64,000 nt of DNA from an uncultured Flavobacteriales bacterium (GTDB taxonomy: Bacteria > Bacteroidota > Bacteroidia > Flavobacteriales > CAJXXR01): contig CAJXXR010000014.1 of assembly GCA_913063375.1 (NCBI GenBank), positions 1 to 64,000 on the forward strand, in the 5' to 3' direction. The notes under the pieces were generated by a model, which made no database searches, was not told the origin of the DNA, and saw only the letters and a program-made list of their open reading frames with translations. A program made the translations under genes and the position numbers. Each line of letters starts with the position of its first letter. The first letter of the stretch is position 1. Below, in pieces: positions 30,759-40,972 of this stretch.

Positions 30759-33719
30759 TTATTTTTTCGATTTCTTCATGGTATCCATCATTACAGGTGT
30801 TGCAATGAATAGAGATGAATAAGTACCTACGACTACACCTACTAATAGGGCAAACATAAATCCTTGGATTACTTCTCCACCTAAGAAGAAGATGATCAAC
30901 AATACTAGAATAGTTGTTAATGAAGTATTGATTGTACGACTAAGTGTACTGTTCAATGCTTTATTAATTAATTCTGTATCATGAAAGTCTTCATCTCCTT
31001 TAACACGTTCACGAATTCTATCAAATACAACTACCGTATCATTCAGAGAATAACCAATAACTGTAAGGATAGCTGCGATAAATGCTTGATCAATTTCTAG
31101 TGAGAATGGTAGGTAATTCCAAGCAATTGAGAATATACCTAATACTACTAGTACATCGTGGAATACTGCAGCAACAGCACCCATAGAGAATTGCCATTTA
31201 CCAAATCGTATAGCGATGTATAGGAATATTACAAGTAATGAAGTTAATACAGACCAGAATGCAGCATCTTTAATATCATCTGCAATAGAAGGACCAACCA
31301 ACTGAGAACTTTCAATTTTGAAGTTAGGATCAATAAGTACTAATCCTTCAGCTAATTTTAAGTCTACAGCATTATCTGCATCCTCTACATCGATCATGTA
31401 TTTTGTTGTGATCTTAACCTGGTTGTTTTTACCAAACGTTTTTACGGTTGGTAATTGCTTCAAACCATTTTCAACGAATACATTACCTAGTGTTTTACGG
31501 ATTTTTTCAGTTTTAGCTTCTTGTTCGAAACTAACAACATAGCTACGACCTCCAGAGAAGTCAACACCTTTGTCAAAACCTCTTGTAGTCATAGCGAATA
31601 TACCTGCAAGGATAATTACTCCAGAGATAGTATAGGCTAATTTACGTTTACCTAAGAAGTTGAAAGAAAGTTTTGTAAACCACTTTTTAGTGATACCAGT
31701 AGAGAAGTTGATTTCTTTTCCTTTAGCTAATCTCCAGTTGAAATACAATCTTGTAATGAAGATTGAAGTAAATAGAGAAGTAATAATACCAATGATCAAG
31801 GTAGTTGCGAAACCACGGATTGGACCAGTACCAAACCACGCTAAGATAACACCTGTTAATAAAGTAGTAACGTTGGCATCAATAATTGCAGAGTAAGCAT
31901 GTGAATAACCATCTTTTACTGCAGTTTGAATATTTTTACCAAGAGAAAGTTCTTCCTTGATACGTTCAAAGATAAGAACGTTCGCATCAACCGCCATACC
32001 AATGGTAAGAACGATACCAGCTATACCAGGTAATGTTAATACAGCTTTAAATCCAGCAAGTACACCAAATATAAAGAACATGTTTAGTACCAATGCAATG
32101 TTAGCAGCAACTCCAGAATTAGAGTAGTAGAACATCATATATACTAGGATCATTCCCAATGCAATTAAGAATGAGCTTACACCAGCATCTACAGCACGTT
32201 GACCAAGAGATGGTCCAACAACGTCTGCTTGGATGATTCTTGCTTTTGCTGGAAGCTTACCAGCTTTTAAAACGTTTGCAAGATCCTTCCCTTCATTGAT
32301 ATCAAAGTTACCAGTGATTTGAGATCTACCACCTGTGATAGGATCATTAACTGTTGGGTAAGAGTATACATGGTTATCCAATACAATAGCAACGGATTTA
32401 CCTTGGTTGTTCGTTGTGATTTTTTTCCATTTTTGAGCACCTTCACCGTTCATTGCCATATCTACAATCACTCCACCTGTTGGGTCCAGGTATGAGCTTG
32501 CATCTACAATAACATCTCCAGCCAATTGTGCTTTATCGAAACGATTGGCTTTAATAGCTACGTAAGCGAAAACATCACTATTCTTTTGAATCGGTTGTGC
32601 AGACCAAAGGAATTTAGTGTATCTATATTCAGCTGGAAGTAACTTACGGATATCAGTTCTGCTGAAATAAGCATCAATTTTTGCTTTATCTTCTTCTTTC
32701 GCTAATCCAATTACTGGCCCTCTTTGTACAGTGATACCACCTTGACCTTGATTGATGCTAGGTTGTAAAACGGCAAATAATGGGTTGAATCTATCTACCG
32801 CAGGTAGTGAGTCATTTGAAAGGCTATCAGTTGATGCGTTATCATTGGCAAGATCTGCCAATTCATCGTCTGAACTTGTCCCTTCTGTAGTAGACTTAGA
32901 ATCTAAGATTAGAGAATCTGGACGAGCTTCAGTTTCTTGAAGACGGGCGTTTGCTGCAAATACGAAATCCATGATTTCATTTGCTTCAACTGTTTCCCAG
33001 AATTCCAATTGAGCAGTTGTTTGAAGCAGTTTTTTAATACGTTCTGCATCTTTAACACCTGGTAATTCAATTAAGATTCTACCTGACTGTTGTAGTCTTC
33101 TAATGTTTGGTTGAGTTACCCCAAATTTATCAATACGAGTTCTTAGGATAGTAAATGCTCTATCGATTGCTCCGTTAGCCTCTTGGCGAACGATTTCGAT
33201 AACTTCAGCATCAGTAGCATCCATTTTTGTGAACTTCTTACTCATTTCTTGCGTTCCGAAAAAGTCTGGATGGTGGAACTTGATGTCTGTACCAGTTTTA
33301 GCCTTTTCTTCTTCAAATGCTTGAACGAATAAAGTGATAAAGTCCTCCTGAGAGTCCTTTTGCTTTTCTTTAGCGTTAACTATAGCGTCACTGAAAAGTG
33401 GTGCATTTTCATTTCCCGCAAGACTTTTTAGGATATCTTCTACTGAAACTTCAAGGATAACATTCATCCCACCTTTCAAGTCCAATCCTAAGTTTAGTTC
33501 GTTTGATTTACACTCTTTATATGTAATTCCAAATAAACTGCTTACTGGTAAATTAGCCACAGAGTCTAAATACCTCTGTTCTGACTCCACTTCTCCGTTG
33601 GCAAACGCTTCTTCAGCATCGTCTTCTATACTTCCTGCGAAATATGTAAAAGACAGCTGATAAAGACATACCAAGGATAATAATCCCGCAAATAGCTTTA
33701 CAATACCTTTGTTTTGCAT
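30759..33719 (-). CDS. secDF: SecD-SecF fusion, protein translocase subunit
   Basis: SecDF is an RND-type membrane protein that uses the proton gradient to aid export by SecYEG. Start at 33719 (MQNKGIVKLFAGL), 986 residues. The SecD half has LGLDLKGGMNVILEV, the P1 domain (RIDKFGVTQPNIRRLQQSGRILIELPG) and the membrane block GIVLTIGMAVDANVLIFERIKEEL. The SecF half has DKGVDFSGGRSYVVSF and LTVIGYSLNDTVVVFDRIRER. An insertion rich in Ser, Asp and Asn stands in the middle of the periplasmic part (LILDSKSTTEGTSSDDELAD). The ATG at 33758 overlaps the promoter box and is unlikely to be used. Confidence 0.96.
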   Translation of the reverse strand: MQNKGIVKLFAGLLSLVCLYQLSFTYFAGSIEDDAEEAFANGEVESEQRYLDSVANLPVSSLFGITYKECKSNELNLGLDLKGGMNVILEVSVEDILKSLAGNENAPLFSDAIVNAKEKQKDSQEDFITLFVQAFEEEKAKTGTDIKFHHPDFFGTQEMSKKFTKMDATDAEVIEIVRQEANGAIDRAFTILRTRIDKFGVTQPNIRRLQQSGRILIELPGVKDAERIKKLLQTTAQLEFWETVEANEIMDFVFAANARLQETEARPDSLILDSKSTTEGTSSDDELADLANDNASTDSLSNDSLPAVDRFNPLFAVLQPSINQGQGGITVQRGPVIGLAKEEDKAKIDAYFSRTDIRKLLPAEYRYTKFLWSAQPIQKNSDVFAYVAIKANRFDKAQLAGDVIVDASSYLDPTGGVIVDMAMNGEGAQKWKKITTNNQGKSVAIVLDNHVYSYPTVNDPITGGRSQITGNFDINEGKDLANVLKAGKLPAKARIIQADVVGPSLGQRAVDAGVSSFLIALGMILVYMMFYYSNSGVAANIALVLNMFFIFGVLAGFKAVLTLPGIAGIVLTIGMAVDANVLIFERIKEELSLGKNIQTAVKDGYSHAYSAIIDANVTTLLTGVILAWFGTGPIRGFATTLIIGIITSLFTSIFITRLYFNWRLAKGKEINFSTGITKKWFTKLSFNFLGKRKLAYTISGVIILAGIFAMTTRGFDKGVDFSGGRSYVVSFEQEAKTEKIRKTLGNVFVENGLKQLPTVKTFGKNNQVKITTKYMIDVEDADNAVDLKLAEGLVLIDPNFKIESSQLVGPSIADDIKDAAFWSVLTSLLVIFLYIAIRFGKWQFSMGAVAAVFHDVLVVLGIFSIAWNYLPFSLEIDQAFIAAILTVIGYSLNDTVVVFDRIRERVKGDEDFHDTELINKALNSTLSRTINTSLTTILVLLIIFFLGGEVIQGFMFALLVGVVVGTYSSLFIATPVMMDTMKKSKK

Positions 33720-33755
33720 TATATAATCGTTTAATTCAAAATTATGCTGAACGTG

Positions 33756-33784
33756 CAAATATAAAATTTCTAATGGAAAAGCAA
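33756..33784 (-). promoter_or_regulatory. Promoter of secDF (-33 TTG, -7 TATATTTG)
   Basis: On the minus strand a TTG (33782-33784) is separated by 18 bp from TATATTTG (33756-33763), the full Bacteroidota promoter form. It lies 36 bp before the chosen secDF start. Confidence 0.65.
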
Positions 33785-33819
33785 CTAAATGATGTGATAC
33801 AATTATCGACTATTTTGTA

Positions 33820-33827
33820 TATTTTTG
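33820..33827 (+). promoter_or_regulatory. Candidate -7 box for the FG-GAP T9SS protein gene
   Basis: TATTTTTG fits TAnnTTTG and lies 34 bp before the start at 33862, back to back with the secDF promoter. Confidence 0.5.
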
Positions 33828-33861
33828 TCAGGAACGAATTTTCTACATTAAAAAACTAATT

Positions 33862-35973
33862 ATGAAATTATTTTTTGTTTCAGTGCTTTCTTTTTTTTTC
33901 CTATCTATAAATGCTCAACCTTATTTTTTTCAATCCAATGAACTACCAGTCGAAAAGGACGGTGTGATGTTGGAGCTTGCTTGGACTGGTGGTGTGAATT
34001 CTCCTCAGCTGAGTGAAATGGATTATAATATGGATGGTTTAATGGATTTAGTTTTATTCGACAGGACAGATTCTAATATAGTACTACTTAGAAACAATGG
34101 TTCGGGAGGAGAGTCAGCTTATCGATATGACTTCAGAACAGAATATGATTTTCCACGAATGCGCTTTTGGGCACTTTTTAGAGATATTAATAATGATGGC
34201 TTAGATGATATTTTTACCGGTGGAGCCGGTATTTGTAGAATCTATGAAAATACTAGTGTAGGTGAAACGGTGAGTTTTGAATTTATGGATACTCTTTTTT
34301 ATGGGAATTCTACTATATATGCTACCCAGCCAGATATTCCTGCTATTGAAGATGTAGATGGTGATGGTGATCTTGATTGGTTGAGCTTTGGTGTATTGGG
34401 AACTACAGTATATTATTACGAAAACGTTGGAACACCAGAGGAGCATGATTTTGAAAGCAATTCTATTTGCTGGGGTCAGTTTACCGAGAATGCTTTTGAT
34501 AATTCAGTTAACTTAAATGAAGATTGTTACGTAAGTGCTCCATTTGCTAAACAAGAAGGTGGATTGCATGGTGCGTCAACATTGGCAGCCTATGATTTAA
34601 ATAATGACGGTGATATGGAGTTGTTCATTGGTGATTTCTCCTATGGGACAGTTACAATGTTAACCAATGGAGGGACAGCAACTGAGGCAGTAATAACAGC
34701 GCAAGACACCCTTTACCCACAGAATGATGAGTCTGTTGATTTAAAGTATTTTCCTGCAGTATATTTTGCTGATATTGATCATGATGGTGAAAAGGATATG
34801 GTTGTAGCGCCGAATACTACTAGTGATTTTGCCAATACAGAGTGTATGTGGTATTATAAAAATGAAGGGACAACAGCTCTTCCAGATTTTCAATTCGTAC
34901 AAAAGGATGTCTTACAAGATCAAATGATTGAAGTAGGTAGAGACGCAAAACCTGTATTTTTTGATTATAATGATGATGGCTTATTAGACTTATTTGTAGG
35001 GAATCACCATCGATACCTGGATGGTGAGAAGAAATCTAGTCTGACTGTTTTTGAAAATGTTGGATCGGATACTTCTCCTTCTTATAAGTTTATATCAGAT
35101 GACTTTAATTCTATTTCTACTTTAGGGTTAGGCATTGGCTTGAGTCCATGTTTTGGCGATTTGGATAATGATGGTGATGCAGATATGGTTATAGGTACTG
35201 ATAATGGCAGGTTATATTATTTTGAAAATGCGCCAATTGGTAGTCTATCTGATTTTACTCTAGCGGCAACAGAATATTTTGGAATTGACGTTGGGGATAA
35301 CGCTTCGCCACAATTATTCGATTTAAATGCGGACGGTATGCTTGATCTTATTATTGGAGAGAATGAAGGTAATTTGAATTACTACCAAAATACAGGAACT
35401 GTAGCTGTGCCAAATTTTGTTTTAGAGAGTGAAAATATCGGAAATATTGATCCTGATAATATCCCAAGTTCTACTCCTCAATTCTTTTATGATACAGATA
35501 CCTTAAAATTAATGATTGGAACCAAAGATGAAGGATTGCATTTTTATAAAAATATAGATTCGAATCTAACAGATACCTTTGAATTAATTACCAGCTCTGT
35601 GGCTGATATTAAAAGGAAATATAACGCTAACGCTGCTATTGCCGACTTGAATGGAGATGGTTACCCAGAGTTACTTGTTGGTTTATTGAGAGGAGGAATG
35701 CATTTTTATCAGGGATTGTCTCCTAATAATATAGGCTTAGAAGAATTTGTACCACAAAACTGGGATGTTTATCCAAACCCTTCAAAGAACTTAATATATA
35801 TTAAAGGGAATGCTATTCCATCTTCTATTCAGCTATATAATGTACAGGGACAAATAGTAGCCTCATTCAAAGGGGTTGATAAGATAAATATCAAGAATCT
35901 GAAAGCGGGTGTCTATTTTATGACCATTACTCACGGACAGGATACACAGACGGAAAGAATTGTAAAAAATTAG
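33862..35973 (+). CDS. Secreted FG-GAP/VCBS repeat protein with T9SS type A tail
   Basis: The 703-residue protein starts with a signal peptide (MKLFFVSVLSFFFLSINAQ). It contains repeated calcium-binding-type FG-GAP units, seen as DxDxDG patterns: DYNMDGLMDLVLFD, DINNDGLDDIF, DVDGDGDLDWLSFG, DLNNDGDMELFIGD, DIDHDGEKDMVV, DYNDDGLLDLFVGN and DLDNDGDADMVIGT. These should fold as an integrin-like beta propeller. The end carries a type A T9SS domain (PQNWDVYPNPSKNLIYIKG, LKAGVYFMTITHG). Its role is probably surface binding. Confidence 0.85.
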   Translation: MKLFFVSVLSFFFLSINAQPYFFQSNELPVEKDGVMLELAWTGGVNSPQLSEMDYNMDGLMDLVLFDRTDSNIVLLRNNGSGGESAYRYDFRTEYDFPRMRFWALFRDINNDGLDDIFTGGAGICRIYENTSVGETVSFEFMDTLFYGNSTIYATQPDIPAIEDVDGDGDLDWLSFGVLGTTVYYYENVGTPEEHDFESNSICWGQFTENAFDNSVNLNEDCYVSAPFAKQEGGLHGASTLAAYDLNNDGDMELFIGDFSYGTVTMLTNGGTATEAVITAQDTLYPQNDESVDLKYFPAVYFADIDHDGEKDMVVAPNTTSDFANTECMWYYKNEGTTALPDFQFVQKDVLQDQMIEVGRDAKPVFFDYNDDGLLDLFVGNHHRYLDGEKKSSLTVFENVGSDTSPSYKFISDDFNSISTLGLGIGLSPCFGDLDNDGDADMVIGTDNGRLYYFENAPIGSLSDFTLAATEYFGIDVGDNASPQLFDLNADGMLDLIIGENEGNLNYYQNTGTVAVPNFVLESENIGNIDPDNIPSSTPQFFYDTDTLKLMIGTKDEGLHFYKNIDSNLTDTFELITSSVADIKRKYNANAAIADLNGDGYPELLVGLLRGGMHFYQGLSPNNIGLEEFVPQNWDVYPNPSKNLIYIKGNAIPSSIQLYNVQGQIVASFKGVDKINIKNLKAGVYFMTITHGQDTQTERIVKN

Positions 35974-36021
35974 TAATTGCACAATCTTGTTTTCAGCTGC
36001 TGATGCTGAATTTTACTGCAT

Positions 36022-36055
36022 AAAAAAAAGCCACATGAAAATGTGGCTTTTTTTT
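36022..36055. terminator. Bidirectional terminator between the FG-GAP gene and trxA
   Basis: The stem AAAAAAAAGCCACAT with ATGTGGCTTTTTTTT has a GAAA loop and lies between convergent genes. Confidence 0.92.
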
Positions 36056-36075
36056 ATATGATATTATGTCAACAA

Positions 36076-36390
36076 TTAAAGTTGAGCATCAATTTTAGAA
36101 GCTAAAACAGCTTTAGATGTAGCACCAACTTGCTTGTCTACTACTTCACCGTTTTTGAATACTAAGATGGTAGGAATATTTCTTACACCAAATTGAGCTG
36201 CAATTCCACCTTCGGTATCAACGTTTACTTTACCAACGATAGCTTTCCCTTCGTAGTCAGAATGTAATTCGTCAACGATTGGTCCAACCATACGACATGG
36301 TCCACACCATTCTGCCCAAAAATCTACCATTACTGGTTTGTCTCCGCTGATCAATTCTTGAAAGTTTGCTTCTGTTATTTCCAGTGCCAT
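36076..36390 (-). CDS. trxA: Thioredoxin
   Basis: This is a 104-residue cytoplasmic thioredoxin, which reduces protein disulfides. The active site is WAEWCGPCRMVGP, with Cys at 29 and 32; the cis-Pro segment is VRNIPTILVFKNGE, and the buried Asp (MVDFWAEW) is present. Length and motifs match standard Trx1. It lies downstream of dnaE on the same strand, with a 124-bp gap that contains two copies of the same -7 box, so it is probably transcribed on its own. Confidence 0.97.
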   Translation of the reverse strand: MALEITEANFQELISGDKPVMVDFWAEWCGPCRMVGPIVDELHSDYEGKAIVGKVNVDTEGGIAAQFGVRNIPTILVFKNGEVVDKQVGATSKAVLASKIDAQL

Positions 36391-36426
36391 AATTTATGTT
36401 CTTTATCTTTAGTTTAACATTCTTTA

Positions 36427-36465
36427 CAAAAGTAATTTATCTTATTCAAAAGCCGTGCAAAAGTA
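36427..36465 (-). promoter_or_regulatory. Two identical candidate -7 boxes upstream of trxA
   Basis: TACTTTTG occurs twice on the minus strand, at 36427-36434 and 36458-36465, exactly 31 bp apart. Both fit TAnnTTTG; they may be tandem promoters. Confidence 0.45.
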
Positions 36466-36514
36466 GATAGATTTCGTTTATCTGCACATTTGGCATTCAA
36501 ATCAGTCATTTTGT

Positions 36515-39500
36515 CTATAGGTCTATGTCAATTTCTATCTCAGGGATGCCGGCTAGTTGATCCAAGAAAGCACCGGTTACTTCCACTTTCTTTTTTCTTG
36601 CCATCATGGCGATTTTGGATTTGTTTCCGATTTCGTAAAGGTCAAATTTAAGGAGATGTCTCCCTTCATTTTCCTCAAGGACTTGGTTTAGTCTACCTAG
36701 GAACTCTTCATTTACATGATCAACATCTAGTTTTATTCTTAAACCTTTACACATTTTTTCCATTACCTCAGAAAGGAAATAAATAGTTGTGAATCCAAAA
36801 TCGATTTTTTCTTTATCCCATTTCCCAGGCTGTACACTAATTCTAGCATATACATAAGCGCCTTGGACCATATAATCTTTTACCTTATTGAAGTCATTTC
36901 CAAAAAGGAAAAACTCTTTAGTTCCAGAATAGTCCTCTAAGGTTACTATACCAAAAGGTTTTCCGGTCTTAGTTATTCTTTGTTGACAAGCAGTTATGAT
37001 TCCTGCAATATTGACAGATTTACCTAGGAGGTCTTTTGGATTATCCAATTGAGAAAGCTTATTCCCACGACAAAAATATTTGATCTCATGTTTATAATCA
37101 TCCAACGGATGACCAGAAAGATATACACCAACAACTTCCTTTTCTTTTGCTAAAGTATATAGATTCTCCCATTCTTGAGCAGGTGGTAATTTAGGTTCTG
37201 TTATGGTGTCTATCGAACTATTACCAAATAAATCTGGCGGTGCATCCTTCATTTGTTGGTAGGCGCTACCAAATTTCATAGCCTTCGTTAGAAAGGTTTG
37301 ATCAGAATTTTCTTCATAGAAATACATTGCTCGGTGTTCATTTTGGAAACTATCGAATCCTCCACCAAGTGCAAGGTTTTCCATAGTTCTTTTGTTTACC
37401 GACTTTAAATCTACTCTTTTGGTAACGTCGAAGATATTTGAGAAATGGCCATTTTTGCTTCTTTCAGCAACGATAGCCTCTACAGCTGCCGCACCAACTC
37501 CCTTAATCGCACCCATTCCAAATCGGACTTGACCACTATCATTTACACGGAAACGTAAGGCAGATTCATTGATGTCAGGTCCAAGAACTGTAATTCCCAT
37601 TCGTTTACATTCCTCCATGAAGAACGTTACCTTTTTAATGTCGTTCATGTTATGCGTAAGGACAGCTGCCATATATTCAGCGGGGTAATGTGCCTTTAGA
37701 TAGCCCGTGTGATAGGCTACAACAGAATAACAAGTGGAGTGCGATTTATTGAAGGCGTAGGCAGCAAATGCTTCCCAGTCATTCCAAATCTTCTCCAATG
37801 TTTTTGCATTATGACCATTGGCTGTACCTCCATTAATGAATTTAGGTTTCAGCTTAGCAAGCAAGGCCATAATCTTTTTACCCATGGCCTTTCTAAGTAC
37901 ATCGGCATCCCCTTTAGAGAATCCTGCAATGGATTGAGAAAGTCTCATTACCTGCTCTTGGTAAACCGTAATCCCATAGGTCTCGGACAAGTATTCATCC
38001 ATGATATCTAAATCATAGACTATTTCCTCTCGTCCGTGTTTTCTGGCGATAAAGTTTGGGATATATTCTATAGGTCCTGGTCTATACAAGGCATTCATTG
38101 CAATCAGATCGGCAAAGGTATCTGGCTTTAGAGCGCGTAGGTGTTTTTGCATCCCTGCTGACTCAAACTGGAAAGTCCCATTGGTTTCACCATTTTGGTA
38201 TAGTTCATAGGTCTTTTCATCATCTAGAGGAATATCATCAGGGATGATTTCAACGTCGTGCCGTTCTTTGATAAGTTTACAGGCAGTCTTGATGATAGTC
38301 AGGGTCTTTAGTCCCAAGAAGTCCATCTTTAGTAGCCCCGCATCTTCAACAACAGAGTTGTCAAATTGGGTAACATACATATTAGAGTCCTTGGCTAAGG
38401 ATACGGGGACAAATTTTGTAATGTCATCTGGGGTAATAATTACCCCACAGGCATGAATACCTGTATTACGTACTGAACCTTCAATAACTTCGGCTTGCTG
38501 TAATGTTTCCGAAGGAAGACCAACACCATTGGAAATGCTTTTCAATTGATTGACCATTTCCATCTGGTCAAGATTCAGTTTTCCTTTAAGTTTTTCATCG
38601 TCCCAATTGAACATTTTCTTTAGGGAAATGTCAGGGACTAGTTTTGCTAATCTATCGGCATCGCTAAGTGGAAGGTCTAGAACCCTTGCAGTATCTCGTA
38701 TGGCTGATTTTGCAGCCATCTTACCGTAAGTAATGATCTGAGCTACCTGATTTGAGCCGTATTTGTCAATTACGAAATTGATTACCTTCTCTCTTCCTTC
38801 ATCATCAAAGTCAATATCAATATCGGGAAGGGAAACCCTATCTGGATTTAGGAAACGCTCAAAAAGTAAGTCATACTTTATGGGATCGACATTGGTGATT
38901 CCAATACAATAGGCTACGGCGGATCCAGCTGCAGATCCACGGCCTGGTCCAACTGAAACCCCCATTTCTCTTGCTTCTGTTGTGAAATCCTGTACAATTA
39001 GAAAGTAACCAGGGTACCCTGTACGTTCAATGGTTTCTAATTCGAAGTCTAACCTTTCTTTAATATCTTCGGTTATATCTTCATACCGTTTTACTGCTCC
39101 TTTATAAGTAAGGTGGCGGAGGAATGCATTTTCCCCTCGTTTTCCACCATCTTTAGCATCCTCAGGTGCAATGAATTGTTCTGGAATATCAAATGCAGGT
39201 AATAATACATCCCTAGCAAGGACATAGCCTGTACATTTTTCAGCAATCTCATTGGTGTTGGTAATAGCTTCTGGTACATCTTTAAAAAGCTCCTTCATTT
39301 GTTGAGGAGTTTTCATATAGTATTCTTCAGTATCTAGACCATATCTAAATCCACGTCCTTTACCAATTGGTGTAGATTGACGTTCACCGTCTTTTATGCA
39401 AAGAAGAATGTCATGTGCATTGTGTTCTTCTTTTTTAGTATAATAACTGCTATTTGCAGCTATGCATTTTACATCGTGTTTTTTAGCTAACCGTAATAGA

Positions 39501-40885
39501 ACCTCATTAACTTTTTCTTCGGCATCAAGGCCATGTCTATTTAGTTCAACGTAAAAATCATCTCCAAACTGCTCTTTCCACCAAATGAATGCTTCTTCGG
39601 CTTGTTTCTCTCCAACGTTTAGAATAAGATTTGGGATTTCTCCAAAAATATTCCCAGTAAGAACAATTAGATCTTCCTTGTATTGCTCAACAATCTTTTT
39701 ATCAATCCTAGGGATATAGTAAAATCCATCAACAAATGAGATGGAAGACATTTTGCTAAGGTTGTGGTATCCTTTTTTGTTTTTGGCAAGAAAGGTTACG
39801 TAGGAGCCATTGTCTTTTACTTTTTTGTTGGTATGGTCGCTACAAACATTAAACTCACATCCTACAATGGCTGTAAGAGGAATATATTTAGGCTTCTTAC
39901 CATTTTCAACTAGGAGATCATTCTTTTCATCTACTGTTTTATTGTAATTCGCGGCTTCTCGAGCAAAATGGAAAGCAGCCATTAGATTTCCAGTATCCGT
40001 AAGTGCTACAGCGGGCATACTGTTTTCACTTGCAAAAGCAACCAATTCTTTTACAGTGGTAGTTGCTTGTAGTACCGAAAATTGTGAATGATTATGTAAA
40101 TGTGAAAAAGAGACCTCTTCTAAGTCTTTTAAATTTTGGGCTAATTCACCTTTAGTAAGTTTTGTGCTTTCTTCTTTTTCCTGAACTTCCGAAAATTCAA
40201 CGTTGTCTGGAGTGTAGGGTTGGATGTTTAATCCAATGGCTTTGATTTCCTGAGGATTGTTATCCAAAAAGGATTGATAGCTAGCTTGGTCAATATCTAG
40301 TCTAGTAGATCCAATAACCCCAAGCCTTACTAATTCTAGAAAACAGCGAGCTGTAGCTTCAACATCCGCAGAGGCATTGTGAGCTTCTCCAAATGCTTCT
40401 CCAAATAGTTTTTCATGAAGCTCCGTAAGTGTCGGCCACTTGAATTTACCTCCTCTACCTCCAGGGATTTTACAATGCTCTACCGATTCATTTTTGGTAT
40501 CAATTTGAGCCATCTCCGTCATGGTAGATGAAATACCCTTTCGGTAATACTCACATCCAACTATGTTAACATCGAAAATGACATTGTGTCCAACCGCAAA
40601 TGTGGATTGTTCTAGTGCTTTGTTGAATTCTTCTAATACAAAACTAAGATCAGTACCTTGGCGCATGGCTCTTTCGGTAGATATCCCATGTATCTTCTCC
40701 GCATTATAGGGAATGGAGTAACCTTCGGGCTTAACGATGAAGTTTTTAACCTCTATTAAGTCACCATTGTTATCGTGTATTTGCCATGCTAACTGGACTA
40801 GCCTGGGCCAATTGTCCGTATCAGTAATAGGCGCTCTAAAATCCCTTGGTAAACCAGTGGTTTCCGTATCAAAAATGATATACAT
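36515..40885 (-). CDS. dnaE: DNA polymerase III alpha subunit with N-terminal 3'-5' exonuclease domain
   Basis: The replicative polymerase chain, 1456 residues, some 300 longer than E. coli DnaE. Residues 1-190 form a DnaQ-like DEDDh proofreading exonuclease: Asp6 and Glu8 (FDTETTG), Asp105 (HNVIFDVNIVG), His169 and Asp174 (EAHNASADVE). The PHP domain begins about 258 (SHLHNHSQFS), but its usual TDHGN reads TDTGN at 296-300, so it may be metal-free. The polymerase core has PDIDIDFDD at 687-695 and ARVLDLPLSDADRLAK. An OB-type domain follows (NIAGIITACQQRITKTGKPFG). Fusions of proofreader and polymerase also occur in PolC, but PolC has a different order. Confidence 0.94.
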   Translation of the reverse strand: MYIIFDTETTGLPRDFRAPITDTDNWPRLVQLAWQIHDNNGDLIEVKNFIVKPEGYSIPYNAEKIHGISTERAMRQGTDLSFVLEEFNKALEQSTFAVGHNVIFDVNIVGCEYYRKGISSTMTEMAQIDTKNESVEHCKIPGGRGGKFKWPTLTELHEKLFGEAFGEAHNASADVEATARCFLELVRLGVIGSTRLDIDQASYQSFLDNNPQEIKAIGLNIQPYTPDNVEFSEVQEKEESTKLTKGELAQNLKDLEEVSFSHLHNHSQFSVLQATTTVKELVAFASENSMPAVALTDTGNLMAAFHFAREAANYNKTVDEKNDLLVENGKKPKYIPLTAIVGCEFNVCSDHTNKKVKDNGSYVTFLAKNKKGYHNLSKMSSISFVDGFYYIPRIDKKIVEQYKEDLIVLTGNIFGEIPNLILNVGEKQAEEAFIWWKEQFGDDFYVELNRHGLDAEEKVNEVLLRLAKKHDVKCIAANSSYYTKKEEHNAHDILLCIKDGERQSTPIGKGRGFRYGLDTEEYYMKTPQQMKELFKDVPEAITNTNEIAEKCTGYVLARDVLLPAFDIPEQFIAPEDAKDGGKRGENAFLRHLTYKGAVKRYEDITEDIKERLDFELETIERTGYPGYFLIVQDFTTEAREMGVSVGPGRGSAAGSAVAYCIGITNVDPIKYDLLFERFLNPDRVSLPDIDIDFDDEGREKVINFVIDKYGSNQVAQIITYGKMAAKSAIRDTARVLDLPLSDADRLAKLVPDISLKKMFNWDDEKLKGKLNLDQMEMVNQLKSISNGVGLPSETLQQAEVIEGSVRNTGIHACGVIITPDDITKFVPVSLAKDSNMYVTQFDNSVVEDAGLLKMDFLGLKTLTIIKTACKLIKERHDVEIIPDDIPLDDEKTYELYQNGETNGTFQFESAGMQKHLRALKPDTFADLIAMNALYRPGPIEYIPNFIARKHGREEIVYDLDIMDEYLSETYGITVYQEQVMRLSQSIAGFSKGDADVLRKAMGKKIMALLAKLKPKFINGGTANGHNAKTLEKIWNDWEAFAAYAFNKSHSTCYSVVAYHTGYLKAHYPAEYMAAVLTHNMNDIKKVTFFMEECKRMGITVLGPDINESALRFRVNDSGQVRFGMGAIKGVGAAAVEAIVAERSKNGHFSNIFDVTKRVDLKSVNKRTMENLALGGGFDSFQNEHRAMYFYEENSDQTFLTKAMKFGSAYQQMKDAPPDLFGNSSIDTITEPKLPPAQEWENLYTLAKEKEVVGVYLSGHPLDDYKHEIKYFCRGNKLSQLDNPKDLLGKSVNIAGIITACQQRITKTGKPFGIVTLEDYSGTKEFFLFGNDFNKVKDYMVQGAYVYARISVQPGKWDKEKIDFGFTTIYFLSEVMEKMCKGLRIKLDVDHVNEEFLGRLNQVLEENEGRHLLKFDLYEIGNKSKIAMMARKKKVEVTGAFLDQLAGIPEIEIDIDL

Positions 40886-40972
40886 CTAATCCCTTATTTG
40901 CTGTGTGAAGAATGAAACGAAAATACAATTTATTTTGATTGAATAATAACAGAATGGAGCATAGATTTAAGC

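Noticed and set aside
36515-40885. PolC instead of DnaE with an exonuclease
   Set aside because: In PolC the exonuclease is inserted inside the PHP domain. Here it precedes the PHP domain, and the polymerase motifs are DnaE-like.
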